This document shows positions 45,164 through 55,335 of a stretch of DNA of 64,000 nucleotides, in pieces; position 1 is the stretch's first letter, and each line of letters opens with the position of its first letter. Both the position numbers and the translations under genes were made by a program. A model generated the notes under the pieces. That model did not search any database. It was not told the origin of the DNA and was given only the letters and a program-made list of their open reading frames with translations. The stretch is from Lepturacanthus savala (Eukaryota; Chordata; Actinopteri; Scombriformes; Trichiuridae): NCBI GenBank assembly GCA_030544235.1, contig CM060471.1:4892348-4956347 (forward strand), given 5' to 3'.

Positions 45164-45285
45164 AGTTTCATAAAATAGTCTTGCAACACTTGCAGCTGAG
45201 TTTTTGACGGTTTTCAAGTATGTTGCAGAGGGTTTTACACAATGTAACTCAGTTACAATTCAGTTTCAACTAAGTTTCACATAAC
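45164..45285. repeat. Segment shared with 30241-30345
   Basis: 'TGCAGCTGAGTTTTTGACGG', 'GTATGTTGCAGAGGGTTTTAC' and 'CAATTCAGTTTCAAC' match the flank of V-SINE copy 1. Both copies lie on the head side of the SINE. Confidence 0.7.
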
Positions 45286-45540
45286 CTTGTTTCACTCCAT
45301 GCTAAGACTCCTCAAAAAAGGCCTGTTTTTAAACCATGTACTTTTATAAGGTAGTTCAGCATAAATGTGTTATGTTACATAGTCTAAGTTTTCTAAATTG
45401 TTAGGGTAGTGTCATGCTGGTGACCACTCCTAATCATAGAGGCGTCATTTCAGAAAATTTAAGTTTAATTCTCTAACTCTCAAACTGCTGTATAATTGTA
45501 CAAATTGTGAACAATCATTAGCTTCTGCATTCTAGTCAAC

Positions 45541-45660
45541 CTAATTTTATTTGTATTGCCAAAAGTCACAAATCAGATTCACCTCAGGAGGCTTTTGAGT
45601 CTGTGCAGCAATACAATTTACAGTCTTTGATCGTAGCCTCCTCTATCTACAGTCTGTCTC
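45541..45660 (+). repeat. Dispersed fish repeat fragment (TTTTATTTGTATTGCC type)
   Basis: 'AATTTTATTTGTATTGCCAAA', 'TCACAAATCAGATTCACCTC' and 'AGGAGGCTTTTGAGTCTGTG' look like a common fish repeat with a TTTATTTGTATAGC start. Only one copy of this kind is clear here. Confidence 0.4.
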
Positions 45661-46330
45661 TCTTCTCCTGATTGATAGCAGTGCCACACGTCTGGTTGTG
45701 GGCTGACCTCTCCCATCTGTATGACTCCCATGACTTGACCAGGACTTCCCACCATGGCGGCACACGCATGCTGCTTTATCTAAAAGCAGGAGCGCGGAGC
45801 GTAGCCGCTGCCTGACACCTGCGTGAAACTCATTATCATCATCATTTCAAAGTTCTCCATCAGTCATCGAGCCACGTTCATCAATCAGGGAACAACATGC
45901 AAACAAACACACACATGCCTCATAAAAGACATGTGAGGACAGAAACAGCTGTACACACACACACACACACGCACACAGTCATCATTCACTCCGTGATAGA
46001 GACAACACGCCTCACTTTTATCAATCCATCCCCATCATCCCTCGCTCAGTATCTCTGGCCCTGTCTGTAGGTATCATGTATCACTTGTCCTCCACGCTGA
46101 CAGGCCATCCTTCCATTCGCCATGATGGAGGAGGCTTTGGTGGACAGCCGGATCCCTAAGCAGACACATGATGTTCTGATTTGCTCAGCTGCGGGCCCAG
46201 GATTGCGGTATCCATTGATCAAGGTTGCGATTTGGCTGTCGAAACCTGCAGAACTAATGCAGTTTCTATTGACAAACACGCCAGCAAGGGAGGGGGGGGC
46301 CTCTGGATCTCAATGAGAAGCACTTAAAAG
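45660..46330. promoter_or_regulatory. CNE-like block (mainly 46030-46320)
   Basis: 'CCATGATGGAGGAGGC', 'GGTATCCATTGATCAAGGTTG' and 'CTAATGCAGTTTCTATTGAC' in repeat-free sequence. A CA run lies at 45953-45976. Confidence 0.28.
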
Positions 46331-47050
46331 AGCGTCTTTCCCAAATTAACTTTTTATAATCCAGAACTGAGCTGTACAGGCAACCTTGGTGGTCTTTAAG
46401 AGTTATGGAGGAAGGTTGGAGGTTCTTATCTGTTGTCACAACAAGGTTGTCATGGATCCGCATGGTGGTGGTGGTTTCCCTGCAAGTTAGTTTGCTCTAT
46501 TTCATCTATTACTGGCTGTTGGCTTGCCAGACCAATGTGAAAATATCGGATGCTCTTTTTTTTGTTCTCGCCCCCCAGAGGGCACTGCATGACACAGATA
46601 TTTTTTTTTTTCATTTTTTTAAATGAATCACATTTGAATATAATCCAGCCTGAAGCCTTAAGCAAAAAAACATTGAGTTCAACTCAGGATGCTGAACTCC
46701 AGGAAAACCGGAATCAAGCATTTCTTTTTTTTCCCCTTTTAACCCAGCTCATTAGCTATTTATTAATATAAAACATGGATTAATTCCTACATGTGTATGA
46801 ATCTTTGCAATGAGATTGACAAATGATGGACAGTGTAAAACCCAGACATAGTGAAAAAAATTACAATGTTGAGTGAAGAGGAACAGATGTTTGTACTGTA
46901 CCTCAGGAATCAAAAAAAAAAAAAAAACAGTCAGATCTTTATGAATAGCAATTTTATTTAAAAACAAATAAAAAACAGGAATCATTGTCCTCCTAAGACA
47001 AAGACAATGTTTGCAGTACCAGTGTACCTGTGTAAAAACACATAACACTA
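46330..47050. other. Noncoding interval with poly(T) and poly(A) runs
   Basis: Homopolymer runs at about 46555-46565, 46601-46620 and 46912-46926. No exons or element ends. Confidence 0.4.
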
Positions 47051-47054
47051 TAAA

Positions 47055-47130
47055 TGTCCCAACGTTCTGCTGAAAATATCCTGAAATTACAGTAAAAATG
47101 TCTCAATGTTATGGTAAAAATATCCCAACT
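47055..47130 (-). repeat. GGACATTTTTAC minisatellite-like motif, locus 4
   Basis: Units 'ATGTCCCAACGTTCTGCTGAAA', 'ATATCCTGAAATTACAGTAAAA' and 'ATGTCTCAATGTTATGGTAAAA' are each 22 bases, in reverse orientation. This is the cleanest tandem example. Confidence 0.7.
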
Positions 47131-47189
47131 TAAAATGACAGGAATAATGGCTTGTAAATCCTTTTATAATCAACTGTTGTGTAATTCAA

Positions 47190-47339
47190 ATGAAAGTGGG
47201 TTATATTCTTTTGCTTGATTTAGGTGCAGCAGCACAATGTATAAAAAAGCTGGATGAAGATGAATATAAACCAGTTGATGTGGTGATTGTTAAATACTCA
47301 GCCAGTCAAATCACTGCTCTTATAGCTCTGAAACAGTAA
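47190..47339 (+). CDS. Small open frame with signal-peptide-like start (49 codons)
   Basis: The frame reads MKVGYILLLDLGAAAQC and then a charged segment (KKLDEDEYKPVDVVIVKYS) to a stop. The start is a short hydrophobic core with an Ala-Ala-Ala end, although an Asp interrupts it. An acceptor-like TTTTGCTTGATTTAG lies within it (47223), so the open part could also be a short exon. I recognise no family. At 49 codons, chance in AT-rich DNA is quite possible. Confidence 0.2.
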   Translation: MKVGYILLLDLGAAAQCIKKLDEDEYKPVDVVIVKYSASQITALIALKQ

Positions 47340-47905
47340 TGTCATGGCAGCTCAGCCAAAAGAAGCTTTTCTTCAGGAAACATCTTGCTGGTTCAGAGAA
47401 TCACAACATGATCACACTACAAATCTCAGACAACAACAGATAGAGGAGCTGTTTTAATCAGTTAGTTCAGCTCAACCTCAGCTTCAACAGTTTCTTCAGC
47501 TGATTTAATGTAGGTAAACAGCAGAATGTGGAATAACACTGGGTTCTTCTCTTCTCAGAAACTACAGATTTGCCATCATGTCAGACCATGTCTTCAAATG
47601 CTGCAGGTACTTAATATAATGAAGGAAAGGCTCTGCATACAGTACAAAGCAGCTGTCAACAGATGATACTGTAATAACCCACATTTATTTGTAGATCAAT
47701 GCATAGTGCTAAATTAAAATGAGCCTTTTCTCAAACCTGTGTATGGTACACTGGTCACTAAAATACCACACATCTTTATGTTAGGAGGCACATTCAATGT
47801 AAACACTTCAAGATTGAAAGGAAGTTGATGTGAATGAATGAATGAATATTTATTGTGTCATGTTTGTAGCCCCACCCCTTACAAGATTATAAGACACCAC
47901 AAACC
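47340..47905. other. Noncoding interval; exon-like 48-base unit at 47562
   Basis: An acceptor GGGTTCTTCTCTTCTCAG ends at about 47561 and a donor CTGCAG|GTACTT follows after 48 bases (AAACTACAG...TGCTGCAG). Two frames are open, but no peptide is recognised. A (TGAA)n stretch lies at about 47830-47848. Confidence 0.25.

Positions 47906-47907
<2 letters not shown>

Positions 47908-47976
<69 letters not shown>
47908..47976. repeat. (TA)34 microsatellite
   Basis: Pure TA tract of about 69 bases immediately before a V-SINE insertion. Confidence 0.97.
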
Positions 47977-47979
<3 letters not shown>

Positions 47980-47989
47980 ATTTGGTTCC

Positions 47990-48243
47990 GGGGCGACATG
48001 GTGGAGCAGGGGTTAGTGCTGTTGCCTCACAGCAAGGTCGCAGGTTCAAGACCTCCTTGGTCCTGGGTCTTTCTGTGTGGAGTTTGCATGTTCTACCCGT
48101 GTCTGCGTGGGTTTTCACCAGGTATGATAGGCTGGCGACCATCTGGGGTGTATCCCTGCCTCTCGTTGTAACGCGCTGGGATAGGCTCCAGCAGACCATG
48201 TGACCCTAATGAGGAATAAGCAGGTATAGAAAATGACTGAATG
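47990..48243 (+). mobile_element. V-SINE, copy 5, with perfect 12-bp target duplication
   Basis: Flanked by ACATTTGGTTCC on both sides (47978-47989 and 48244-48255). The tRNA-like head holds A-box-like GTGGAGCAGGGGTTAGTG and B-box-like AGGTTCAAGACC. The core 'GTGTGGAGTTTGCATGTTC' and the tail 'GTATAGAAAATGACTGAATG' follow. The target duplication proves LINE-type integration and fixes the ends of the family. Confidence 0.95.
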
Positions 48244-48255
48244 ACATTTGGTTCC

Positions 48256-48570
48256 TAAGCTATACAATACCCACCAAAAAGAGAAAACTAGCAAATAAAC
48301 CATAATTAAAACAAAATAATAATAAAAAAAATGTTCATCAAAAGCCTAAATAAAACATGTTTTTTTTTCTTTGTCCCAAGTTCTTTCTATACATTCTGCA
48401 AGTGCAAATATATCAAAAATCCATTTTAGTCTATCAGTTTCATGTTGTATATAAATATCACAATAAATACAAATTCACTTTTCTTGTGGTACCTCCCACA
48501 GATCCCAGAGGGCACATAATGATCTTTTTCATCTCTTCAAAACTCATCCAGGCACTATTTTCCAAACATT
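48256..48570. other. AT-rich noncoding interval
   Basis: No features were recognised apart from a poly(T) run near 48360. Confidence 0.4.
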
Positions 48571-48571
48571 A

Positions 48572-48722
48572 TAATAAAAAGCCTGACATTACAGTTAAAA
48601 TGTCCCAACATTATGGTGAATTAAAAATGGTGGGACCTTAAACTAAAAATTCTGGTATCATTATGGTAAAATGTCCTGAGGTTATGTGCCAACAATGAAG
48701 TACAAATGCCCTGATGTTCATC
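48572..48722 (-). repeat. GGACATTTTTAC minisatellite-like motif, locus 5
   Basis: 'GCCTGACATTACAGTTAAAATG', 'TCCCAACATTATGGTGAA', 'TCATTATGGTAAAATGTCC' and 'GTACAAATGCCCTGATG' are degenerate reverse units. Confidence 0.6.
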
Positions 48723-48859
48723 GTCAAACTTTCTTTGGATGTCTAATGATTGGAGTATGATTATTACTAGCTTTCTACCAATATGTCTACCAAAAAGCTT
48801 GACATGTAGGAGTTAATCTGCAGACTGGACAGTGAAAGCATAGAAGCGTATATATTCCG

Positions 48860-49165
48860 TTTAGTCAAATTTCTCCCTGTCAGCGCCGCACTGCCGAGCC
48901 TTGTGATCCATTACAGGCCCATTGACACGCAGGATGAGCTATGAGATGTGGATCTGTGTGAAGACTGATCGCTCCAGAATCTCTGCTCAATATCAGAAAT
49001 GGAAAGGTGATTTTTAAACCCTGTCGTGACACTGCCGGGTATAATTCCTTGTGATTTCATCAAAATGGGACAAAGCAATGTTTTTGTAATTAGATATGGT
49101 GGGGACTAATAATGCGCAGGATGCAGAGTGAAGTGATTTGAAGGTGACTTACTGTGTGTCTGATG
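48860..49165. promoter_or_regulatory. CNE-like block
   Basis: 'GTGATCCATTACAGGCCC', 'TGTTTTTGTAATTAGATATGG' and 'GGGACTAATAATGCGC' in unique sequence with some CpG. No splice borders. Confidence 0.35.
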
Positions 49166-49344
49166 TCTGTGTCATGATCAAGGTGTGCTGCATGGCCTGC
49201 AGATGTTTACCAAATATACAACCACACCTTTAGGAAACCACTAGGTTCAGCCCATGTAGAACAATATAAATGACTTAAAGGTCTGACAGTGGATCCCTTA
49301 AGTTAGACACCTTTATTTATACTTTTTCTATAGCTGGTATCTTT

Positions 49345-49590
49345 AGCTTAGAGGTGGAGCAGTTATCCACCAATCGGAAAACTGGCAGCTCGATTCCTGG
49401 CTCCTCCAGTCCACATGTCAATGTGTCCTTGGGCAAGATTCTTAATCCATCATTGTGTAGAATGTGTATTAATGATTAGAGCCTCCTGATGAGTTGTTCC
49501 TACTTCGTGTCAGCGTATAAATGTGTGTGAATGGGTGAATAAAGTTCTCTGAGTGATCAGAAGACTCAAAAGCCATCTATTTCCCATGCC
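49345..49590 (+). mobile_element. tRNA-derived SINE (CTTGGGC type), copy 2
   Basis: The head 'AGAGGTGGAGCAGTTATCCACC' with B-box-like 'CAGCTCGATTCCTGG' is followed by 'GTGTCCTTGGGCAAGATTC', 'GTGTGTGAATGGGTGAATAAAG' and 'GAGTGATCAGAAGACTCAAAAG'. It shares order and words with 19935-20135. Confidence 0.75.
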
Positions 49591-49826
49591 AAACTCCAAA
49601 TGACAATGGTCTAGCCCTTTTGTTTTGTGCAGACAGCTACCGTATTTTCTGGACTCTAAGTTGCGTTTTTTTCATAATTTGGCCGGGGGTGCAATTTATA
49701 CTCTGGAGCGACTTATGTGTGAAATTATTAACACATTATTACCGGTATATCATTTCACTGTGTGTTGGCTTGTGTTGGTAATTTCAACATTAGCAGTAAA
49801 CAACTGAGAAGGGCTTAACAAAAACG

Positions 49827-49880
49827 GCATCGAAAAGAAAATCATATTCTGCAGATTACAAGCTGCAAGTAGTAAAATGT
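49827..49880 (+). pseudogene. Transposase N-terminus relic (HTH-like)
   Basis: The frame reads ASKRKSYSADYKLQVVKC, which resembles the KRxSYxxxxKLxVV start of DNA-binding helix-turn-helix domains in pogo/Tigger-type transposases. It breaks at the inverted repeat that follows. Confidence 0.55.
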
Positions 49881-49883
49881 CGT

Positions 49884-49932
49884 CTTCCTCTTCTACGTCT
49901 GACGTCTGACGTCAGCGACGTAGAAGAGGAAG
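49884..49932. other. Perfect 16-bp inverted repeat around a CRE palindrome
   Basis: CTTCCTCTTCTACGTC (49884-49899) and its exact complement (49917-49932) enclose a 17-base loop. The loop contains the ATF/CREB-type palindrome TGACGTCA (49907-49914). Confidence 0.8.
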
Positions 49933-50009
49933 CGCTGCATCTTCTACCTTTGGAGTTAGAGGAGTTGATGAAAAGTGAAACCGAGGATGAAGATTTCATT
50001 GGATTTTAG
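49929..50009 (+). pseudogene. Transposase C-terminal acidic tail relic
   Basis: The frame reads EALHLLPLELEELMKSETED then EDFIGF and a stop. Transposases of this type often end in an acidic tail closed by a phenylalanine-rich motif. The catalytic DDE core between this and 49880 is deleted. Confidence 0.5.
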
Positions 50010-50599
50010 TTAGCGGGTATTTGGAGTGACACGGATGGTTTTGGTAACCTTCTTAGCATGTTAGTTATGCTATAGTTAGAATAGAATAACAATAATAATA
50101 ATTAATATGTTATGTTAACATACCAGGCACGTTCTCAGCATAAGCAAGCATAAGCATACCGTTCAGCTTGTTGTTGCCTCTATTTTTATTTTAAATTGTT
50201 CGTGATTTTAATTTTAAATGTCTGTTCTTGGTGTTGGATTTTATCAAATAAATTGTGGAAACTTGTCAAAACAAAGGACCACAAACGCAGATGTTGAGTT
50301 TCACTTTTTATCGAAATAGACAAAAACAATGAATTTCTTCCAGTCCCGGGGAGAATGACAACTCGCGCATGCACAGAAACTCTTCTTCAGTAAACCTTCT
50401 TGTCAGCCACAATGATCACACAGCGGCACCCACTGGATAAACAATCAATTGCCCCCTAATTACCTCTGCTTCACAACATAAATTTCCCCCAAAAATGTGA
50501 CTTATACTCCAGTGCGACTTATATATGTTTTTTTCCTTCTTTATTATGCATTTTATGGCTGGTGCGACTTGTACTCCGGAAAATACGGTACATTTTTAT

Positions 50600-51640
50600 A
50601 GCGTATGTACTTCACAAGGTTCCGCAAAGTTTTTCAAAAACACTTTAGTATACGTGCCAGTAGATGGCGGTGTAATGAACAATAAACCATAACCATAAAT
50701 AAACAAACTTGGTGTCTGGTGGTAGCAAAGTTTTTGTGTGGACTGATGAATAAGTAGCTCTTAAAAAGTCTAGGAGTATGTTGACTGGGAATGTTGCCAA
50801 TTGAAGTATAAGGATTTATCCAAGGTATCTTTGTTGTAGTTTACACCAACGCAGGCTGAAAACATCATAGCCATGTGTGAAGTAGGGTGGTGGCAAAATT
50901 GTTTTGACAAGAATAGCATCTCGCTAGAATAAATGGCAATGGAAAGGGGTGCAATGTCTAAAGACTCCACTCTAGATCCTGGTGACAGGCATTACGAAGT
51001 AGAAGGGTGAAGATTAGTGAGGAAGGTCTCTGATTGACTGTTAACACAAGACTGAGTCTGTTACTGCACTGTGATAATGATAAATATTAAGTATTTCTTT
51101 TTAAATAAAGTTGACCAAAACCTACAATTGAAGGTTTCTGGTCATATCAGCAGCTGTTTCGATTAAAGGCATTTCTCTTCTCCCCATTGAAAGCCAATTA
51201 GCAAAATAATTGGACTTTAAAGATCTTATCAATTGGCATTTAGGGTTTCAATTACAACATTGGGTGTCAGCATCAAAGTTGGAACTAGGACTAACTTCAC
51301 ATTTTCACATCTAGTTATTGTTCAGCTTTCCAATGGTTCTTCTTGTTTCTGTTAATAAAACATGACTCTAGTGAAGTCATGTTCTGTCATCTTATATCTC
51401 AGGGGAATAAAAGCTTAGGATGTTATTTGTTTTAGCTATATCGTAATTTAGGAATGATAAATATTAAAATAAACCTGAAGAAAATTATATTCTCTTAGGC
51501 ATGATACTCAGAGGAAACCTAATTTAACCATTGTAAATAATTGTAGGTTTCAGTATGTTGAGAGACCTAAACACACCTCTCATATACATGTAGTATTAAC
51601 AGTTTATTAGTTAGTTTATATAATGACTAATACACTAGAG
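50600..51640. other. Noncoding interval without recognised features
   Basis: AT-rich unique-looking sequence. No exon borders of quality and no element ends. Confidence 0.4.
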
Positions 51641-51644
51641 ATTC

Positions 51645-51855
51645 ATGTGTGCAGTTGTTGGCCCAATGGACAGTATTCTATTTGGCATGCAAGAGTTCTA
51701 GGCAGGGCTACTAAAACAATCATGGTCCAAATTTCATGAGTGCAAACCTCCCCAAATTGTAATAGGTTTATCCCTGGACAATTCTAGACTCTACCACCAA
51801 GTTTCACCAAAATCAGCCCAGTATTGTTTCTGTAAACCTGTTCACAGATCAACAA
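51645..51855 (+). repeat. Dispersed repeat C, copy 1
   Basis: 'CCCAATGGACAGTATTCTAT', 'CATGAGTGCAAACCTCCCC', 'GGACAATTCTAGACTCTACC' and 'ACCAAAATCAGCCCAGTA' recur in the same order at 61030-61430 and 63595-63845. It may be the 3' region of a non-LTR element; unclassified. Confidence 0.6.
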
Positions 51856-51859
51856 ATGA

Positions 51860-52330
51860 CTCTGGAACTTCTTCCATGGCAAAGAAAATTAAGGTTGAGA
51901 AGCAAAGAGTTACAAAGTCCAGCTGTTTTTAACTTCCTTTCCCTCCAACTCCACCTTCTACATCCCACACATGGAGTTCTACTCCATGACTTCTTCTTCT
52001 CACCACTTTTTTTGGTTACTTCTTCAATCCCTCCATCTCTATTCATCTATCTCCTCTCTCATTCTCTTTCTGTCCTGCAGCTACAATGGCAATGAGATAT
52101 TTTGCATTAAGGCCCTGACTGCCTGGGCTAAATGGGGCAGTGTGCAATTAGTTTTGCGAGTACTTATCTCATTAAAGTAAATGAATTATTGATTTAACGA
52201 CACTCATGCTTTTAGAGGCAGGCGGACTGCTATTATGGCTCTCTCTTTTGTTTGAAAGGACACTGTCCATCTCAGCACGGAGAAATCCCTCCGCTCATTT
52301 CAGCTGTCTGGACAATCCATCACATCACAT
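51860..52330. promoter_or_regulatory. CNE-like block with a strong acceptor-like site
   Basis: A superb acceptor (TCATTCTCTTTCTGTCCTGCAG) ends at 52080. The DNA after it is unique and rich in TF-like words: 'GTGCAATTAGTTTTGCG', 'GAATTATTGATTTAACG', 'TATCTCATTAAAG'. A frame after the acceptor (YNGNEIFCIKALTAWAKWG...) stays open for about 33 codons, but no donor is found. Enhancer-like conservation is the preferred reading. Confidence 0.38.
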
Positions 52331-52363
52331 GTCACTTAAGCTGCCCTCAGTGGATAAACACTG

Positions 52364-52411
52364 TCATCATCATCATCATCATCAACATCAACATCATTAT
52401 CATCATCATTG
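52364..52411. repeat. (CAT)n microsatellite
   Basis: Imperfect CAT/CAA/TAT trinucleotide run giving spurious Ile or His runs. Confidence 0.9.
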
Positions 52412-52734
52412 TAATGGAAACAGATCATATTGTGAGTACAATGTAAATTAATTCTAATTACCAGAAATTGATTAAGCCTGAGTCACATGGGTCTGAAGGG
52501 AAAAACAACCTTTTTCTGAATGTAAAGTGTGTGAATATGTAACTTAAAGTATTTATTTAATTTGCAAAATGCACCTTTAGGAGTGAATGTCCTCTAATTT
52601 CTGTTCACTTTCATAGTTTATAACTGTTGATTACACATATTTAATATTGAATTAATCATGTATCACTTGTTTAGCAAAAGTGTAATGGGGAAACCACATG
52701 TATTATTTATTATTATTAATAATGATTGTAATAT

Positions 52735-53080
52735 TTTAATTAAATATTAACTTTATTTGTATAGCACCTTTCATACATAAAATGCAGCACATAAAAGTGC
52801 TTAATAGTGGGACATCCAAAACCAAAACACAATAATAAGTGAATGCACCAATATAAAATGAGAACAGGTTCAAATAAAATCAGATGCAAACAAGAGGGTA
52901 CAATATATAAATAAATAATAATAAATAACTACAAAAGAAATTGATTCATGCTTTAATAGGTTCATAAAATAGAAAAAAAATCCAATAAAAAAGGCAGAGA
53001 AATAGAAGTAGTAAAAACGTTAGTGCAAAGAGATTAAAGCACACTACATTAACTATGAGCCTGCCTGAATAGGTGATGTA
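52735..53080 (+). repeat. Dispersed fish repeat (CTTTATTTGTATAGCACC type)
   Basis: 'TTTATTTGTATAGCACCTTTC', 'ATACATAAAATGCAGCACA' and 'AAAAGTGCTTAATAGTGG' are characteristic of a common fish SINE/LINE-associated repeat. The right border is uncertain. Confidence 0.45.
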
Positions 53081-53253
53081 GCTGGGCAGCGTGTTCACAC
53101 ACCACAGAGTCTGGTAGCTTTATGGTCCAAAAGCACCCAGTCAAACCTGTAGCAGCAATGCAGTCTTCCTTCTCACACACTCACTCTGAAAAAATCCAGC
53201 CGCACCCACAGTGAAACTCCTACTCTGTTGTAATCAGTGATAGGAATAATTGT

Positions 53254-53590
53254 TAGTCAGTCAAACAGTCAGTCAGTCACTCATTCATCTTCTATACCCG
53301 CTATTCCTCATTAGGGTCACAGGGTCTGCTGGAGCCAATCCCACCACATTACAGGCGAGAGGCAGGGATACACCCCAGATGGGGCTGTCCCCCCCCACAC
53401 ACCATTCACTCACACACTCACACCTACAGGCAATTTAGTCTCCAATTATCCTCAGCATGTCTTTGGACGGTTGGAGGAAGCCGGAGTACCTGGAGAAAAC
53501 CCACACAGACACAGGGAGAACATGCAAACTCCACACAGAAAGGTCCCAGACCCAGGACCAAGGAGGTTTTGAACCTGCAACCTTCTTGCT
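53254..53590 (-). mobile_element. V-SINE, copy 6 (head truncated)
   Basis: An extended tail of GTCA units lies at left (53254-53285). The core complement 'GGGAGAACATGCAAACTCC' is intact. The tRNA-like head is cut after the CCTTCTTGCT word, where a hAT-like relic begins. Confidence 0.88.
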
Positions 53591-54285
53591 CAACCAGTCT
53601 TGGTCTCAAAACAAGTCTTGAGACCACTTTTTTGTGGTCTTGGTTTTGTCTCAGTCTCAATATTCTTTGGTCTTATCTACCGTGAGCCAGTCACTGCACT
53701 CACACTATCCACCTTTCAAAACTTGAGTGGCCATTTATATTGTTGTTACAGTAATGCAACTTCATGGTGCATTCAAGTGCACCTCACTGAAACGGGAATC
53801 GTTTTCTAAATGTTTTCATTTAGTAAAACAGATTACTCTGAAATGACTTTCTTACTTAAACACTTTTAGCAAATGCTATGATATCCATTAAGAAACTGTT
53901 ATTCTGTAATTTACATACTAAAGTATGATATATACCTACTACGGTTCAAATTGTACTGCAATATTAAATTTTAGGTCATATCGGCCACCCCTGATTTTGT
54001 GTAGATACTCCCCTCAACCTTTTTATTGCATATTTCAGCAGTAATGCAATTACCACACGTTTGATCTCAGTCAGTTGATGAAATCATTTGTAGTGAGTTT
54101 AGACACAGACATGAACCGTCTGTGTTTTGGTGTGCCTGTAGTTGCCAAAATATTATATGGTCTCAGTCTTGGACTATGGGCTATGGACTTGATCTTGATT
54201 TGGTCTGTCTTGTCATGGTGTGGATACTATATGGACTTGGTAGTGTCTTGGTTTTGGCGGTCTTGACTACAAGTCTAGTAACAGG
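53590..54285. mobile_element. hAT-like relic of the TCTTGGTCTTGAGACC type
   Basis: 'CAGTCTTGGTCTCAAAACAAG' then 'TCTTGAGACCACTTTTTTG' at the left and 'GTCTTGGTTTTGGCGGTCTTG' then 'ACTACAAGTCTAG' at the right are inverted, TCTTGG-rich subterminal regions of a known kind of fish hAT element. No duplication was identified. Confidence 0.5.
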
Positions 54286-54572
54286 TAATCTAACTAATAT
54301 TTCTATAATTACAATGCTGTTACCATTAGCAATGTGTAGTTACTATGCATTACTAAAGCTACTCATGGAAGCTGTCATCCGACTCGGTTCACAGACACAA
54401 GAGCTGCAAATGTGTGTGTTTTTCCCCATTTGGTGTTAGGGGCAAGATAGCCACCTAAGTAATGATGGTTTGCTAAGGAAGAGTAAGATTCCATGTTTAG
54501 CCAACCAGAGAAATCAGGTGGATGGCTGTTTATGCACACACCCAATACATAGAAGCATAGACACACAAACTA

Positions 54573-54600
54573 TCAACTACCATACAAATATGGTAGTTGA
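54573..54600. other. Perfect 12-bp hairpin
   Basis: TCAACTACCATA (54573-54584), loop CAAA, and exact complement TATGGTAGTTGA (54589-54600). It lies just upstream of a hAT transposase relic. Confidence 0.75.
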
Positions 54601-54619
54601 GGGGAAAGAAAGGGGAAAC

Positions 54620-54945
54620 TCTTCCTGTATCTTTAACCTCATCGAGGTAAAAGATAAAAATGTTAAATGTACAATATGTTGCCCAGAGCAAAGAGTTTGT
54701 TAAAGAGTTTAACACAAGCAACTCCAATTTACTGAAGCACTTTTTGAAGGCACATGCTTCTACTATGTAGACTAGTGGCCTAGTGCTGTTAAAATGAGCT
54801 CCAAGTTAGATTTTCCTGCTCCAGTTCTACAAAAACTTGTGACACAGACAGAACTTAATGAATTGATAGGCTGTTATGTTGTTGGAAACATGCTGCAGTT
54901 GTCAACAATTGATTCAGACTCTTTGTCCGTTGAGATGCTATAAAT
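54620..54945 (+). pseudogene. hAT transposase relic (BED finger and following segment)
   Basis: A BED-type zinc finger can be pieced out over a frameshift: KDKNVKCTIC (C-x2-C), then TSNSNLLKHFLKAH (H-x4-H). Downstream an open stretch reads KLDFPAPVLQKLVTQTELNE and continues IGCYVV.NMLQLSTIDSDS, the segment that follows the BED finger in ZBED-like hAT transposases. Stops and shifts make it non-functional, and the catalytic domain is not found. Confidence 0.8.
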
Positions 54946-55254
54946 ATTAAAACCTCTGTATAGGTCTTTGCTGGTGTACTCTATACACCTGGTTTGTGAA
55001 AACTGCTCTAAAAAGAAATCCAAATTCTTTGACATTTTTAAACTTACAAAAAATGTTTTAAAAAGTTCCCTTCTAGCTTTTATAGTTTACTATTGACTAA
55101 CTCAATTATGCTTTTGGAGAAGCATCTATTAACTATAGTTGTTGTGATTGGCTTTGTGGTATCAGAAATGTCCTGTCCCTCAGAGAGCAGGCGCCGGAGA
55201 AACAGAAGTCAAGTACAACAAACCTGGAGAGGGGCTGTTACTATTACCTTCCAC

Positions 55255-55335
55255 CAGATATGGGGACTCGAGTTTGCAACTTGGACTCGAATCAGACTTA
55301 AATTGCACACAAAGACTTCAGACTCGGACTCGTGA
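55255..55335. mobile_element. hAT terminal fragment (GGACTCG-rich type)
   Basis: 'GGGGACTCGAGTTTGCAAC', 'TTGGACTCGAATCAGAC' and 'CAGACTCGGACTCGTGA' are the repeated GACTCG words of another fish hAT end. Confidence 0.5.

Larger units (their letters stand above)
49640..50588 (+). mobile_element. pogo-like (Tc1/mariner-type) element, internally deleted
   Basis: Terminal repeats start CCGTATTTTCTGGACTCTAAG and end GACTTGTACTCCGGAAAATACGG, with TA on both sides (49638-49639 and 50589-50590). Subterminal GCGACTTAT words occur at both ends. At 949 bases it keeps only the first and last parts of a transposase gene (see the two relics). A perfect 16-base inverted repeat sits between them. The TA duplication and the psq/Brinker-like N-terminus suggest a pogo-type element; this family assignment is inferred. 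Confidence 0.8.

Noticed and set aside
47990..48060. Possible tRNA gene
   Set aside because: A- and B-box-like words belong to the V-SINE head; no cloverleaf or terminator fits a functional tRNA. The same applies to the heads at 39420, 45130, 49345 and 56468.
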